DNA of 64,000 nucleotides, from positions 434,001 through 498,000 of the forward strand of contig NW_027488625.1 in NCBI RefSeq assembly GCF_050948215.1, given 5' to 3'. A model generated the notes under the pieces. The model made no database searches and was not told the origin of the DNA. It worked only from the letters and a program-made list of their open reading frames with translations. The translations under genes were made by a program, and so were the position numbers. How positions within the stretch are numbered: the first letter of the stretch is position 1; every line of letters begins with the position of its first letter. The DNA comes from Halictus rubicundus (taxonomy: Eukaryota > Arthropoda > Insecta > Hymenoptera > Halictidae). This document shows, piece by piece, positions 22,192-33,449 of the stretch.

Positions 22192-24028
22192 GTAAGTACA
22201 ATTTACAGATGTAATAAATAAACTAAAAGTAATTGATCTTTCATTTCCAATTTGATTTTTTATAGTTGAGTCCCTTTTTCCCTAGATCATTTACTATTTG
22301 TACTCCCAGTTCCATTATCACAGGATTATGATCTGAGCTTAGTTCGTGTAAAACCAGCATTTCGCAGATGTCTCTATTATGTATGAAATTGTACGAAACG
22401 ACTTTGTTCTCTTCGAAATGTTAGAAGAATGAATTTTCTGAAATAAAAGAATCTTTTATAAAAAAATTGCAATTGGTCGGAACGGAATTTTTAAAATTTT
22501 GCTATGCAAGTAATTTACATTTTCTGTGTGTTTTCTCTCGTACAAAAGAACTTTTAGTATTTTCCCCGCAATTCTTTCGAAATTTCTTTTTCCCTTCGCG
22601 TAGTAAACTAATTCATCCAGAAAAATCTTACGGTTCGGTATGACGAACTGACTCTTTAGTAATTGAAAGAGCGTCTAAAAGAGTAATTTAATTATAATTT
22701 ATCAAAGCGTAATTCGGTTCGCGATGATATCGGAAATACTCGAAAACTTTTGATAGCCGAAAAGATTATTCCTAATCGTGGGATGTTTTCCCGATATCGG
22801 AGCCCGGACTATGCCCCGAAAGAAATTCCGATAGTTATTATTCAATCAAACTTGCCGCAGATTTTTTCATTACAGGACATTGGAATGCCTCTGGCGGTGG
22901 TGGATTTTTTTTCCGTCTAACCGTTCAATCTATTTCGGTGCACAGTGTAATGGAATGCCCACTGCGTAGGAATTGCAAAATAAAAATTCCCCGAGATAAA
23001 TTACAGCGGTTTTGCAACGGCCTGGTAGCTATATTATATTTTACGGGGAACACAGTTTTTAATTGAAGCAATTATATTCATCCTTAGACAGCTACATGTT
23101 ATATAACTCCTCCATTTTGCAATTTTACGTAAAAACAAAAATATGAGAATAAAGCTAAAATGTTGCTTAATATTCTCTAAAAGAATGTCTTTTGTTTACA
23201 GTATCTTTGTACGCGAGAGAAAAATGTTAGATTCACTCGATTTTATGAGGTCTACAAGGTTGCATATACCCTTAAGTTAAAGAGAACTATTTTAGTGAGA
23301 TTGATGGCAACAGTAATAGAGAACCAACACTTTGCATACACACACCCGCGGTGAATAGGTCAGTGCTGATGACTGGCTGCAACTTTGTTAACCGTTGAGT
23401 GACTGAAACGCAGGTGCTCTGTCATCGAATCAACTCAAGTGCAACCTACATTGCCGATGGTCAACTAAAAATCGTTAGAATTGCTGCACAGAATACAAGA
23501 CTGTTTGTAAATATTACATCAAGGACAAGTTGTAAGTAGTTTGCAGCAAAAGACAAACACCTCGAGGGCCTGTCTCCATCTTTTACAACTGATAATCAGA
23601 AGCTACGGCAGCCGCGCGGCCTAGATCCATTTGTTATTCCGTCTTCGCTACATTGTACGGACTTGTTGTTCACTTATAACACGCGCTAATAACCATAATT
23701 TAAACTTTACCTACTCATTTTTTCCATAAACGAATAAAACCCGGAGTGTGGTGATTGCTTTAGAAGTGACATCATTTGAAACATTATTTCAAATAAAATA
23801 TTAGTTTATTTTATAATTATTTCAGATAATTGTGAAATCATTTTCCAAAATTATATCAGAAACATTTGAAACATTATTTCCAATAACATAATTAGTTATA
23901 TATCATTTATTGTTCCCCTCAGGGTTACAATTCCCATTGCATCTCCTTCCTTTCCCCGCTCTTATCCTAACCTTAGCCTAACTTACCAATTACCTTACCA
24001 CGCAAAACCGCACACAGCTTTATACACA

Positions 24029-24076
<48 letters not shown>

Positions 24077-26500
24077 CTTGTCGACTTTCCATAAAATAGG
24101 ATAAAAGTAACAATATAAAAATAAAATAACCAACGCCAGAAATACAATAACTTAACCTACAATAAGTTACATTATGCAACAAAAAACAACAATTAAATAT
24201 CAAAAGCTTATCACAGAAAAAATAATAATACACAGCATACCTGTCTTTTCTCTCTCTCTCACACACTCACCCACACCTCCGCCCCCTTCCCGAACATCAT
24301 CGATCCCCTCGCCAACTCATATTCTCCCACCATTCGTCCACCTTCCTCAACCATTCCTCAGCTTCCCCCTCGACCCGAGCACTGCCCACGCCATCCCATG
24401 CCATCCTCTTCCATCATCCCCTCCGATACACATTTCCCATACGTGTTCAATAACATAATTAGTTTATTTTATAATTGTTTGAGATAATTGTGAAGTTATT
24501 TTTCAAAATTATATCTGGTGCCCAGATTGTCGCGTTTGAGTATACTTTATACCGACCCTCTTTTGACATATTTGAAATAAAGAAATATAAATATTGAAAT
24601 AATATAATACTTGAAATTGCTAATGTATCAAATGAATCAATACTATTTTTATTTGCAAACAGCAATATGGAAATAAAGGTGGGAAATAAATTATTTCGAA
24701 TAGCTATTTCTTCTTTTAACTAAAATTTTTCCAGGTCTGCCTAAGGATCGGTATAGTGAGCTCAAAGTTTCGGGACGAATAACAGTGAAAAGAAAAATCA
24801 TTAGCTTATGGCAGACGGTGGAAAAATGGAAGTGTCTTGATTCGAGAATTTCTGTTTCCCAAGGGCTTTGGTACAGTGATCCCAAAATTTGGGAATGAGT
24901 GATAACCAATGGTAAAATCATTAGCTTACGAAAACTGTGTTATTTTATATTTACGGACACTAGGTTGTTCGAATTGGGCAGGAAACGGCAGTAATCGGAC
25001 ACTTTCGAAAAGACGATAACACTCATTGGGCTTCAATTTTTTCGAGACTTTAAATTAGTTTCTTAGCTGATGTAAACAATTTTTTTGAGAAATTTATGTC
25101 AACCGCGGAGAAAATTTGTTGTCACATTTTTTAATTTTGCACATCATGGGTGAAGCTGAACCCAAAGAAGGTACTCTGGCCCTCAATGTCAGCCGAAGGG
25201 TGGCATTGAGGGGTGTCGACGACCCGGCGAGGAGGGGGTAACTCGGTAGAGTGAGGAAAAGGGCTCAAGACCGCTGTTATTTTCAGTTATAATGGGGTGA
25301 GCACCGTTCTGGTTAGCTACGTACACGGTAAACTGTCGTCGGTAGTTCCTCTATTTCTTCGGAGTTTCGTATTTCTTCGGAGCGCGTTGCCGCCGGGCAT
25401 TCGAGTCGGCGATTTGTAACGAAAGCCATCTTAAACGAACATGATTGCGAACTTTCCGAGGCACAAGTCGGCCTACCAGCTACGGCTCCGACCGCTATGT
25501 CTTCCCGTTTGTCGCAACCAACTCGCGTCGGAATTCTTTTCGATTGTTGTCGGTCGCTTTACTGCGATCGTTCGATTCCACGAAGGGGTTAGGGTGACCC
25601 GACCAACGAACGAACACTGTTGAAGTTATTATTGGCAAATCGATATTTACTGAGGGCTCTTTCCGCAATAAGACCGTGTCAGAATTAAGCCGCGGTTCTA
25701 ATTACATAAATATCGGTTGTAAACGCCACAGCCGAGTAATCGAATTCAGGCTCAATTAAAAGCACCGCGCATGGACGACACCACACCAACGTCAACGCGT
25801 TTGCATTATGGGATTTTACGCATTTATAACGAAAATGAATCGATCGAATAGATAACTTTTTGAACATTATTTTCAGCTTCTCATTGTTCAGGATTCAAGC
25901 GTTGGAATTCGGCGGCTATTGTCTTGGCGGGCGACCGCTGTTTCATACGGTTTTTGTCTCGTATATCAACACGCGGCAAGAACGCGTGTCGCTCTCATTG
26001 ACCGGATTTCAACGCTTGAATCCTTCAAATCGAGACAAACAAGGATTATCCGATTCGGGAGCACCAATCACGGTGCTCCACATTCGATGGTCCTTGTTAT
26101 TTAAGGCACCTGCGCGTGCCTTCTCGCTCTCTTCAGGTTCGCCTCTCGCATCGCTCTTGTAACTTTCGCCAGTTGTCACGGTATATTCTAATCGTCCGGT
26201 ATTAGTTCTCGCGCCCGTTCGCTGATCTCTCGCGCTCTCAAAAAACTCGTTCGTATTTTTCTCGCGCTCTTTCGCGCCGCGTTACGAGCCTTCTGCTTCG
26301 CGCCAAGATTTCCGTCGTCCGCGTCGAAGATTTCCGCCTCGCGACGGCACGTGTTTCGTGTCGTTCAAGATCTCCGCTTCGCGATCCGACGGCAGAAGTT
26401 GGCTCGCTCAAGATCTCCGCTCGTCCGCCGGCTCGCGCCTCTCACGGCGCATTGTAAGTGCGAGTACTCTAATAAAAGTGCAGTTACATCTTTAATCCTC
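22192..26500. other. no gene recognised; low-complexity and short direct repeats
   Basis: A segment AGTTTATTTTATAATT...AAAATTATATC occurs at about 23804-23862 and again at 24460-24513. 26098-26640 has a TATTTAAGG box, AATAAAAG near 26471 and repeated AAGATCTCCGC words, which could be LTR debris. Nothing coding was supported. Confidence 0.45.
24032..24072. repeat. (GA)n microsatellite
   Basis: About 20 uninterrupted GA units. Confidence 0.95.
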
Positions 26501-26501
26501 G

Positions 26502-26521
26502 CTCTCTCTCTCTCTCTCTCT
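26502..26521. repeat. (CT)n microsatellite
   Basis: About ten CT units, shortly after an AATAAAAG signal. Confidence 0.9.
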
Positions 26522-26800
26522 GTCTCAACCTCTCATTGACCCATCCTGTGGATTCATTTGCGCGCTCAAATCTGAGTGGTCCCGGCAGCAGGCTGCTCCG
26601 ACCGTCGGTCGACGCCGAAACACTCATTGTTACGGAGTGTTTTGGATCTTCGTTGGGTTCCGTAACGAGGAACCTTTAACTTACGATCCGAATGATTTGA
26701 GAAATAAAATGTGATTTGTGGGAGAACTAACTGATTTATTATTTTTGTGGGATCAGGACCCCCAGATCAAAAGTATGTAGGAGATCGGGAAGAACGGGAG

Positions 26801-26875
26801 GGTTCCGTGGGTGAGCGCGTTAGTCGATCGGCTACCACCAGTGAGGTCCCGGGTTCGATTCCCGGCGGCGGTGCC
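26801..26875 (+). other. tRNA-like sequence (pseudo-tRNA or SINE head)
   Basis: CCGGG-TTCGATT-CCCGG forms a perfect T-arm containing a B-box (GGTTCGATTCC). The length is tRNA-like, but the acceptor and anticodon stems pair poorly. Flanking words GGAGATCGGGAA and TTCCCGAGATCC are near-complementary, suggesting a structured repeat. A working tRNA gene is unlikely. Confidence 0.4.
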
Positions 26876-26899
26876 CTCATTTTTCCCGAGATCCTACAT

Positions 26900-28203
26900 T
26901 GTTACCACTGCGATTCTCGGAAAAGAGAGCGAGGGCTCGACGGATTGCTGTGTATATTGACGCGGCTCTCTCCCCTCGCCACGCACCCCGAACTACCCTT
27001 GCCACCCGAAGTGTGCGTGGTGAGAGGGAGACGAACCGCGACGACGGCTGAGAGTCCTCAGTACAAGCAAAGTTCGACAGTCGCTAATTTGCTGTGTGTG
27101 CGTGCGGACGCACAGCGGCACCGAACAGCTGATTGCTCGAACACTGAGAAAAGAAATAAATGTCAATGCAGCTTCTAAGGCTTGAAAATTTTTATTTTGC
27201 ATAAAAATCACTGAGCAACAGTTCCTTTAATTTTTCTAAATCGACGATGTCAAAAGATGTGTGCATAAACGTTCCGAAGAATATATGTAATATTAACAAT
27301 CCCAGAATTATAACAATTAAAATAAGAAAATTGGATTTACACTGAACGACTTTCGAGCCCTTCACGCGTCGTTCAAATTGTGAATGCGTGCACCTACGTA
27401 TCTGCAACAGCACTGATAATAATAATTCGATAATTTTCTTCTTCGTTTCTCCTCTTTTTGATGGGAACGAATCGGTGTATTGGTCCGGTGCAGTTAGGTG
27501 GACTTTAGGTTAGGTTAGGTGGTCTTTGTTCGCTGAAAATACGTCGACGGAAATTGCCGTATTTCCCGCGTCTTCTTCCCGAAGCGCGTAGTTCGGCGAA
27601 TATTTATAGTGCTCGGGCGCATCAGGAGGGCTGAATTATTTGTCGCAGTCGGGCTTTTTCCTTCCGTTCGACCGTTCTGTTAATTGCGCTGATGACGCTT
27701 GAGCAGCGTCCGGAGAACATTTTGTAATTAAACGTGCTAATGGGGACCAGCACCTGGCTGAGGAAGACGCATTAATTAAAATCCATTAACGACCCCCAGT
27801 ACGAGGTAGCCGATGCATCAAGCACAATACCTGTCGCGCATCCTTGCAACGAAGCCCGAAACTCATCGATCCTTGTCGTTAATTTGACCGCGATGCGCGA
27901 TCAAGATTAATCTTGAGAACCACCATTTTGCGGGTCACTGGTCGAACCAAACTGGAACGCTTTTTGAGGTTTTTTAAGATGGTAATGGCAGAAAATATTA
28001 CAGGGTCAACTGCTCTTATGGAAAACTTGAATATATACGAATCTCTCTTTTTGGGATGTTATAAACAAATTTGCAGAGCTCCTTTCGCATCAATCTGCAA
28101 TTCCAGACTGGTAAAGTTGACTAGACTAACTTCAGCTTCGACAAAATGATGGATTCAGTACAGTTCACAACTGGGTTACGAATTACCGCGAATTAAATTG
28201 TAA
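26900..28203. other. no recognised feature
   Basis: No coding exon or repeat pair recognised. TTAGGTTAGGTTAGG near 27505 is three units of the insect telomere motif, too short to mean anything. Confidence 0.45.
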
Positions 28204-28207
28204 TTAA

Positions 28208-28728
28208 GAGCCGAGGGTAGTCACGTGACTTTTTCAGAGTCATCAGATCGGTAACTGCTGTACAATTTCTGTTCACAGCCTTCAGTCACTGACTTCAGAT
28301 CCGTCTTGGTATTGATCCGACGGGTCTTAAATCTGTGACTAAACTTGTCACATTTTTTGCTCTGTATTATCGATATCATGAATTCTGACGGCGGAAACGT
28401 GCTTCAAGTTTTTCGCTTTATTTCGCAGAGAATCAGGACAAAATATAGCTCAATTTGTAGCCGGTGATATTTTTCCTAGCGCGCGCTACTCTCGACTTTT
28501 TGGCCTACTACTAATGCTTATATTAATATTACCAAATATCTGCATAATCTCGTCAGCTCACGATCAGCGCGCGCTAGACTGAACCTTCCTCTTTCAAAGA
28601 AGCGCTTTCCCAGCGAAAAATATTCTCATATAAGGACGAAAAGTTGAGGCACGTAAAACCATTTTTCGCCTATTTTTGTCGGTAATGTGGTCACTGTACC
28701 TTATCGCGAATCTGCGGAGTCTTGGCTC
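28208..28728. mobile_element. TTAA-flanked nonautonomous element, 521 bp
   Basis: The borders are TTAA (28204-28207 and 28729-28732) with short inverted ends GAGCCGAG and CTTGGCTC. Its two extremities recur fused in a 130-bp copy at 39716-39845 (AGGGTAGTC...GTGACTTTT and TTTTTCGCCTATT.TTGTCGGTAA). No coding sequence. Confidence 0.6.
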
Positions 28729-28732
28729 TTAA

Positions 28733-29650
28733 ATGCAATGTAGTTTGGCGAGCAAGCAGAGGTACTTGAATTCCCTTAACGAAGGAGAGAGGGAGAAAGA
28801 GAGAAAGAGAAAGAGTAATTCGAATAAAACACAAGGAAAGGGAGAAATGTCATTCCACTATTTCAATTACGAGATGGTAAGACCCAATTGGCGAATCTGT
28901 TACAATTTATCTTTGAGCCATTATACTGGCGACGGTCTCCGCGCACAGAGGAAATCGAAGGTACATTTCCGGGACAAAGGGCATCAGCTATTTCGTTGAA
29001 GGGTTCGAGAACGAGGTCGTTGCGTTAAGAACGGAAAAACTGCATAGAACAAAGCGAAATGGCACTCGTCGCAACAACTCAATTTTCACGGGACATTATG
29101 CAACACGCGTCAAAGGAAAAGTCGGGTAAGCGGTTGACAAACGGACGAATAAATCCGCCTTGATCTTGGAGGCGTTTATGCGTGACTTTAGATAGCCGTG
29201 TTAGGGAGCATAAGAAGGTGGTTAGGATCTTTTCCAGCTGAACGAGCCGCAATCACGCTCTTAGGATCTCTCGTGTCCGGAGCACGTGTCCTGTGCGAAC
29301 TTCTCGCGTCTTCGATGTCGAAAGTTTTCCATTTCCCGAGGGTTCGCGGGGATATAATTTAACTGCGATTGCTTGACAGTGTGGTTACATAGCTGGTTGT
29401 GGAAGAGAAAGTTGTTACCTCGGGATAACGAAAATGGCGATATTCCTAGTAGGCAAATAATAAGATAAAATTTATTAAAATTTAGAACCAGCGAGGTTCT
29501 CAGGCAGTCGTTATTACATTTTTTATCCATCGATTTTAAATAGAACACGCGCCATTTTGTTCCAACGCGAACTCCTTTTGGAAGATTTTTACTGCAACAG
29601 GAATTTAATCCCGTTAAATTAATGCGAATCGTCAATCCATAGCCTACGGC
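28733..29650. other. no recognised feature
   Basis: Contains a GA-rich run near 28783-28815 but no supported gene. Confidence 0.45.
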
Positions 29651-32338
29651 TAGGGATTGCAATGCCGGTATACCGGTATACCGAATACCGGTATTTCGTG
29701 CTATTTTGCAATTTCGTGAAACCGGTATTTGCTAAGCTAAAATACCGGTATTTTCGGTATTAGCTATAAATAATAAATATTTTTTTGGGGCATTTGCTCT
29801 TATTTGAAATACGTTCGCCGCTCATGATGTGTGTATCTGTGCTTGCCGATCAAAGCACATTGCCGCGGTGACTGCTGAAGCCACTGCGCTCTTTTCGGTG
29901 TGGTACCGATGCCGCTGCGCTCTTTTCGGCGTGGTATCGATGCCGCTGTATTCTTTGCAACATTGTGGCGATGAACGACAACGTTTGAGGCATTTTTCTG
30001 CCTGTAAAGGCGCGTATCTCGATGAACACAGTTCAGTTGTCGCTCGACTGCGAACGAATTGTCTCTTCCGTTTGTCCTAGTGAAATTGTGCGCAGTGTTT
30101 TAAATATTTATATTATACATTTAGATATTTTTTAAATTGGTGAGTTTCTTTTTCATAGGTAAGGACACATTATATATTATGCTTCATTGTTCAAAATATT
30201 TACACGTGTAACGTATGTATATGTTTTTAGTTTCATTTATCCGTAATGAATAATACGAATGACTTCAAAGAACATAGAAAATCTGCCGATAATACTTCGG
30301 CTTGGTTTTACTATTTATATGATGAAAAAAGTATGCTGGCAAGATGCAAAACATGTTCGAGGATAATTAAAGTTTTTGGAGGAAGTACAAGCGGACTACA
30401 TACACATTTAAAAACACTACATAATATTAATTTATTGAAAAGAAAAGAATCCGAGACAAATTCTAACTCACCTAAAAATGATATTACGAAACCAAAGACA
30501 TCGCAAATTACAGATTTTTTCAATAGAAAAACCGACTGTTTCGATGAAGTTCTGTCTAGAATGACAGCATTAGATGGTTTGCCGTTCAGAGTGTTTTGTA
30601 CTTCAATTGAATTGAGAAAGTCACTGATTGCAAGAGGTTTCAAAAATATTCCAAGATCTATTAATACTGTAAGAAGAACTGTTATAAACTATAGTAACAG
30701 TGTTCGCAATTCTCTGAAAAAAGAATTAACAGAATTAAAATTAAATGGTACAAAATTTAGTCTCACATTTGATGAATGGACAAGTGTACGAAATAGACGT
30801 TATTTAAATATAAATATTCATTCAGAAAAGAAAATTTGGAATATAGGACTCACACATGTCTCAGGAAGTATGCCAGCTACAAAATGTGTAGAAGTAGTCA
30901 ACTGCAAATTGGAGGAACATGGATTATCTCTAAAAGAAGATATTGTCTGCATAACTACTGATGGAGCAACGGTGATGAAAAAAGTTGGGAAGTTGATTGA
31001 TGCAAATCAGCAATTGTGCTATGCTCATGGAATTCAACTTGGAGTAATCAGTGTGCTACATCAACAAAATCAAGAGCAGAAGAAGCAAAATACTCTGGAT
31101 TTAGAAACTTCTGATTCTGATTTCGAAGAGAGTGACAATGAAGAAAATAGTACTACAATTGTTGAAAGTACCTCATTTGAATATGACGAAGATAATAGTA
31201 ACGAGGACGAAATATTAACCTACCAAGAATTGCTTCCCATAATTAAGAAAATTCGAAAAGTTGTTAAAATATTTAAACGTTCCCCTACTAAAAGTGCTGT
31301 TTTACAAAAATATGTACTTACTGAAATAAAAAAAGAACTTATGCTAATATTAGATTCTAAAACACGCTGGAACAGTTTGTTATTGATGATGGAACGATTT
31401 TTGAAATTAAAAAATCCAATTCAGAAAGCATTAATTGACTTAAATTTACAAATTAATTTTCCCGATAATGAATTCGATTTAATATCAAAAACTGTATCAG
31501 CTCTGCATCCAATAAAACTGACTGTGGAAGCATTATGTCGGAAGGATTCCAACTTATTAACAGCGAATGCAGCAATAAATTTTATGTTGCAATCACTTAA
31601 AGATCAGGACACGCCACTGTCTGAGGAATTATACAGTGCATTGAAAATTCGTATACAGGAAAGGCATAGTGACCTAGAAAATATTTTAAGGTATTTACAT
31701 AATTATAACGACTTTAAAAAAGAAAACGGAAAGGAAGAAAAGAAACTAACAAGGTCAAATTTAATTAAGTTCGTCGTCAATTTCCACAAAAACATTTATG
31801 AAAACCAAACACAAACCTATCCAGAAGAATTCGTTGAAGATGATGTTGATGTTGATATCGAAAAAGAATTATCTCTCGAGAAGAAATTACAATTAGCTAT
31901 AGATAAAAAAATTGCTACGAACAATAATACAAAAATAATACAAAAAATAGATTTATCCAAAACCATCAGACGAGAGACCGAGTTGTTAGAGGATGAAGGA
32001 CATCGAGGCAAATATTTAGAGCAAGTATATCGCTCATTATTAACAGTACCACCAACCAGCGTGGATGCGGAAAGAGCATTTTCAACTGCAGGTAATTTGT
32101 GCAGAAAAATACGTTCAAGGCTTAATGACAGTTCAATAGATGCATTATGTTTTTTACAATCACATTTCAAAAATATCGAATCAATAAATTAGTTATTTTT
32201 TTTTTCCTATTAAACAACTGAGTTTTTGTACCTTCATGAAAATTCCTAGTACCGGTATTAATACCGGTATACCGGTACAACGTTTAAAAAAATACCGAAT
32301 ACCGGTACTACATTTTTGGTCCGGTATTGCAATCCCTA
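29651..32338 (+). mobile_element. structurally complete hAT DNA transposon
   Basis: The 2688-bp element has ends TAGGGATTGCAATGCCGG and CCGGTATTGCAATCCCTA, inverted with one mismatch. A perfect 8-bp target duplication CCTACGGC lies at 29643-29650 and 32339-32346. Clusters of ACCGGTAT words lie just inside both ends, as expected of subterminal transposase sites. A 31-bp repeat (CTGCGCTCTTTTCGG...) occurs twice in the leader at 29884-29945. One open transposase frame fills the centre. Confidence 0.95.
30246..32192 (+). CDS. hAT transposase, 648 aa, open
   Basis: This enzyme would excise and integrate the element. An N-terminal BED zinc finger is visible (C34, C37, H54, H59 in ARCKTCS and HTHLKTLH). 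Catalytic candidates are D176 (FDEWTS), D239 (TTDGATVM) and E609 in VDAERAFS. The LCYAHGIQLGV Cys/His motif sits between them, and a long acidic insert follows (SDSDFEESDNEENS). The C-terminal dimerisation region runs from LLTVPPTSVDAERAFSTAGN to RSRLNDSSIDALCFL. Length is normal for hAT and there is no internal stop or frameshift, so the protein may be functional. Assignment of the three acids rests on motif similarity from memory. Confidence 0.92.
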   Translation: MNNTNDFKEHRKSADNTSAWFYYLYDEKSMLARCKTCSRIIKVFGGSTSGLHTHLKTLHNINLLKRKESETNSNSPKNDITKPKTSQITDFFNRKTDCFDEVLSRMTALDGLPFRVFCTSIELRKSLIARGFKNIPRSINTVRRTVINYSNSVRNSLKKELTELKLNGTKFSLTFDEWTSVRNRRYLNINIHSEKKIWNIGLTHVSGSMPATKCVEVVNCKLEEHGLSLKEDIVCITTDGATVMKKVGKLIDANQQLCYAHGIQLGVISVLHQQNQEQKKQNTLDLETSDSDFEESDNEENSTTIVESTSFEYDEDNSNEDEILTYQELLPIIKKIRKVVKIFKRSPTKSAVLQKYVLTEIKKELMLILDSKTRWNSLLLMMERFLKLKNPIQKALIDLNLQINFPDNEFDLISKTVSALHPIKLTVEALCRKDSNLLTANAAINFMLQSLKDQDTPLSEELYSALKIRIQERHSDLENILRYLHNYNDFKKENGKEEKKLTRSNLIKFVVNFHKNIYENQTQTYPEEFVEDDVDVDIEKELSLEKKLQLAIDKKIATNNNTKIIQKIDLSKTIRRETELLEDEGHRGKYLEQVYRSLLTVPPTSVDAERAFSTAGNLCRKIRSRLNDSSIDALCFLQSHFKNIESIN

Positions 32339-32800
32339 CCTACGGCTTATCTGGAATATCAGTATAACGAGCAACGACGTGAGCGCACATTTCGTTCTAG
32401 CTAATTGTATTTGCCAATAAACATCGACGGTATATTAATTACATGTTCGTCATGCATTCGAACGATTTGTTAGCATTTCTCCATATGAAAGTTTGGGATG
32501 ATCAATAGTCATTACGACATTACAGTCGGTTCGTAGAAATGGAAATTATGAAACGGAATGAAGTGCGTTCAGCATCCCTGGTATGTGGAAAATTCGATCC
32601 TCGGAAATTGAAGCGCGTTTCCGGTTGGATTACCGTTCCCAATGCCCCTTTCTCTGTAATCGTGACTGATTAAACAAACTTTATTAAACGTTGATGGCCT
32701 GCCGGCTAATTTCACTCGCAGACTATCCGTGTTGAGCCGGACAGAGGGTCTTGCTAATCGTTTCGCGGATATTAAAATGCGAGACCATGGACGATGCTTT

Positions 32801-33050
32801 CAGGGTCCGCTCTAGGGGGGGGACAACCCGGGCATTTGCCCGGGGCGCCAAAATTTAGGGGCGCCATTTTGGCTTTAGCTGTAAGTGTGAGAAAAATATT
32901 GATGTTTAAAATATTCAGTTAATGGAAAATGTCTGACTACCCTTGCCAGAAAATTTTGCAAAAAAAAGGTCATTCTGTTCAGCGCGGTGTTTAAAAAGGG
33001 GCGGCAATTTTTTTTTGCCCGGGGCGTCGTAACCGCTAGAGCGGGCCCTG
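32801..33050. mobile_element. hAT-like MITE, 250 bp
   Basis: The ends CAGGGTCCGCTCTAG and CTAGAGCGGGCCCTG are inverted repeats with one mismatch, flanked by a 7-bp direct repeat ATGCTTT. A GC-rich inner pair (CCCGGGCATTTGCCCGGGG) is near each end. No coding content. hAT duplications are normally 8 bp, so one base may have changed. Confidence 0.7.
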
Positions 33051-33242
33051 ATGCTTTTCATCCCTTAGCAGCCAGTACTTACAAGCTTGTGTACGAGCGC
33101 AATTAAGAGATTGCTGTTCCTTGGGACCGTATTGAATTTACTGTAATTAAATTGCGAACCTTTACACATTTATAGTGTGAGAAGATCTTCGAAAATTTCT
33201 AAAATTCAGAGTAAATTGATTGGACCTTGCAACATGAAGTTG

Positions 33243-33449
33243 GCATCATGACTTTGTCAGCGCTTGCGGCCATTTTGTTGTACGTTTGATGAATTAGCCT
33301 GCGCTGACCTGTCGAGCGGTATTGACGCGTCGTTAGCGGAAATGAAATAATTATGTAATTATTATATGTAATTTGTCACAGACTTATCCACTAACGACAC
33401 GTCAATACCTAACAGGTCATCACAGCTACCACTGACACAGTCATGTTGC
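33243..33449. repeat. hairpin repeat
   Basis: GGCATCATGACTTTGTCA pairs with TGACACAGTCATGTTGCC, and TGACCTGTCGAGCGGTATTG with the complement near 33388-33419. The 50-nt centre is AT-rich. Probably a degraded MITE. Confidence 0.6.

Noticed and set aside
27504..27520. TTAGG repeated three times (insect telomere motif)
   Set aside because: Too short to be an interstitial telomere block.
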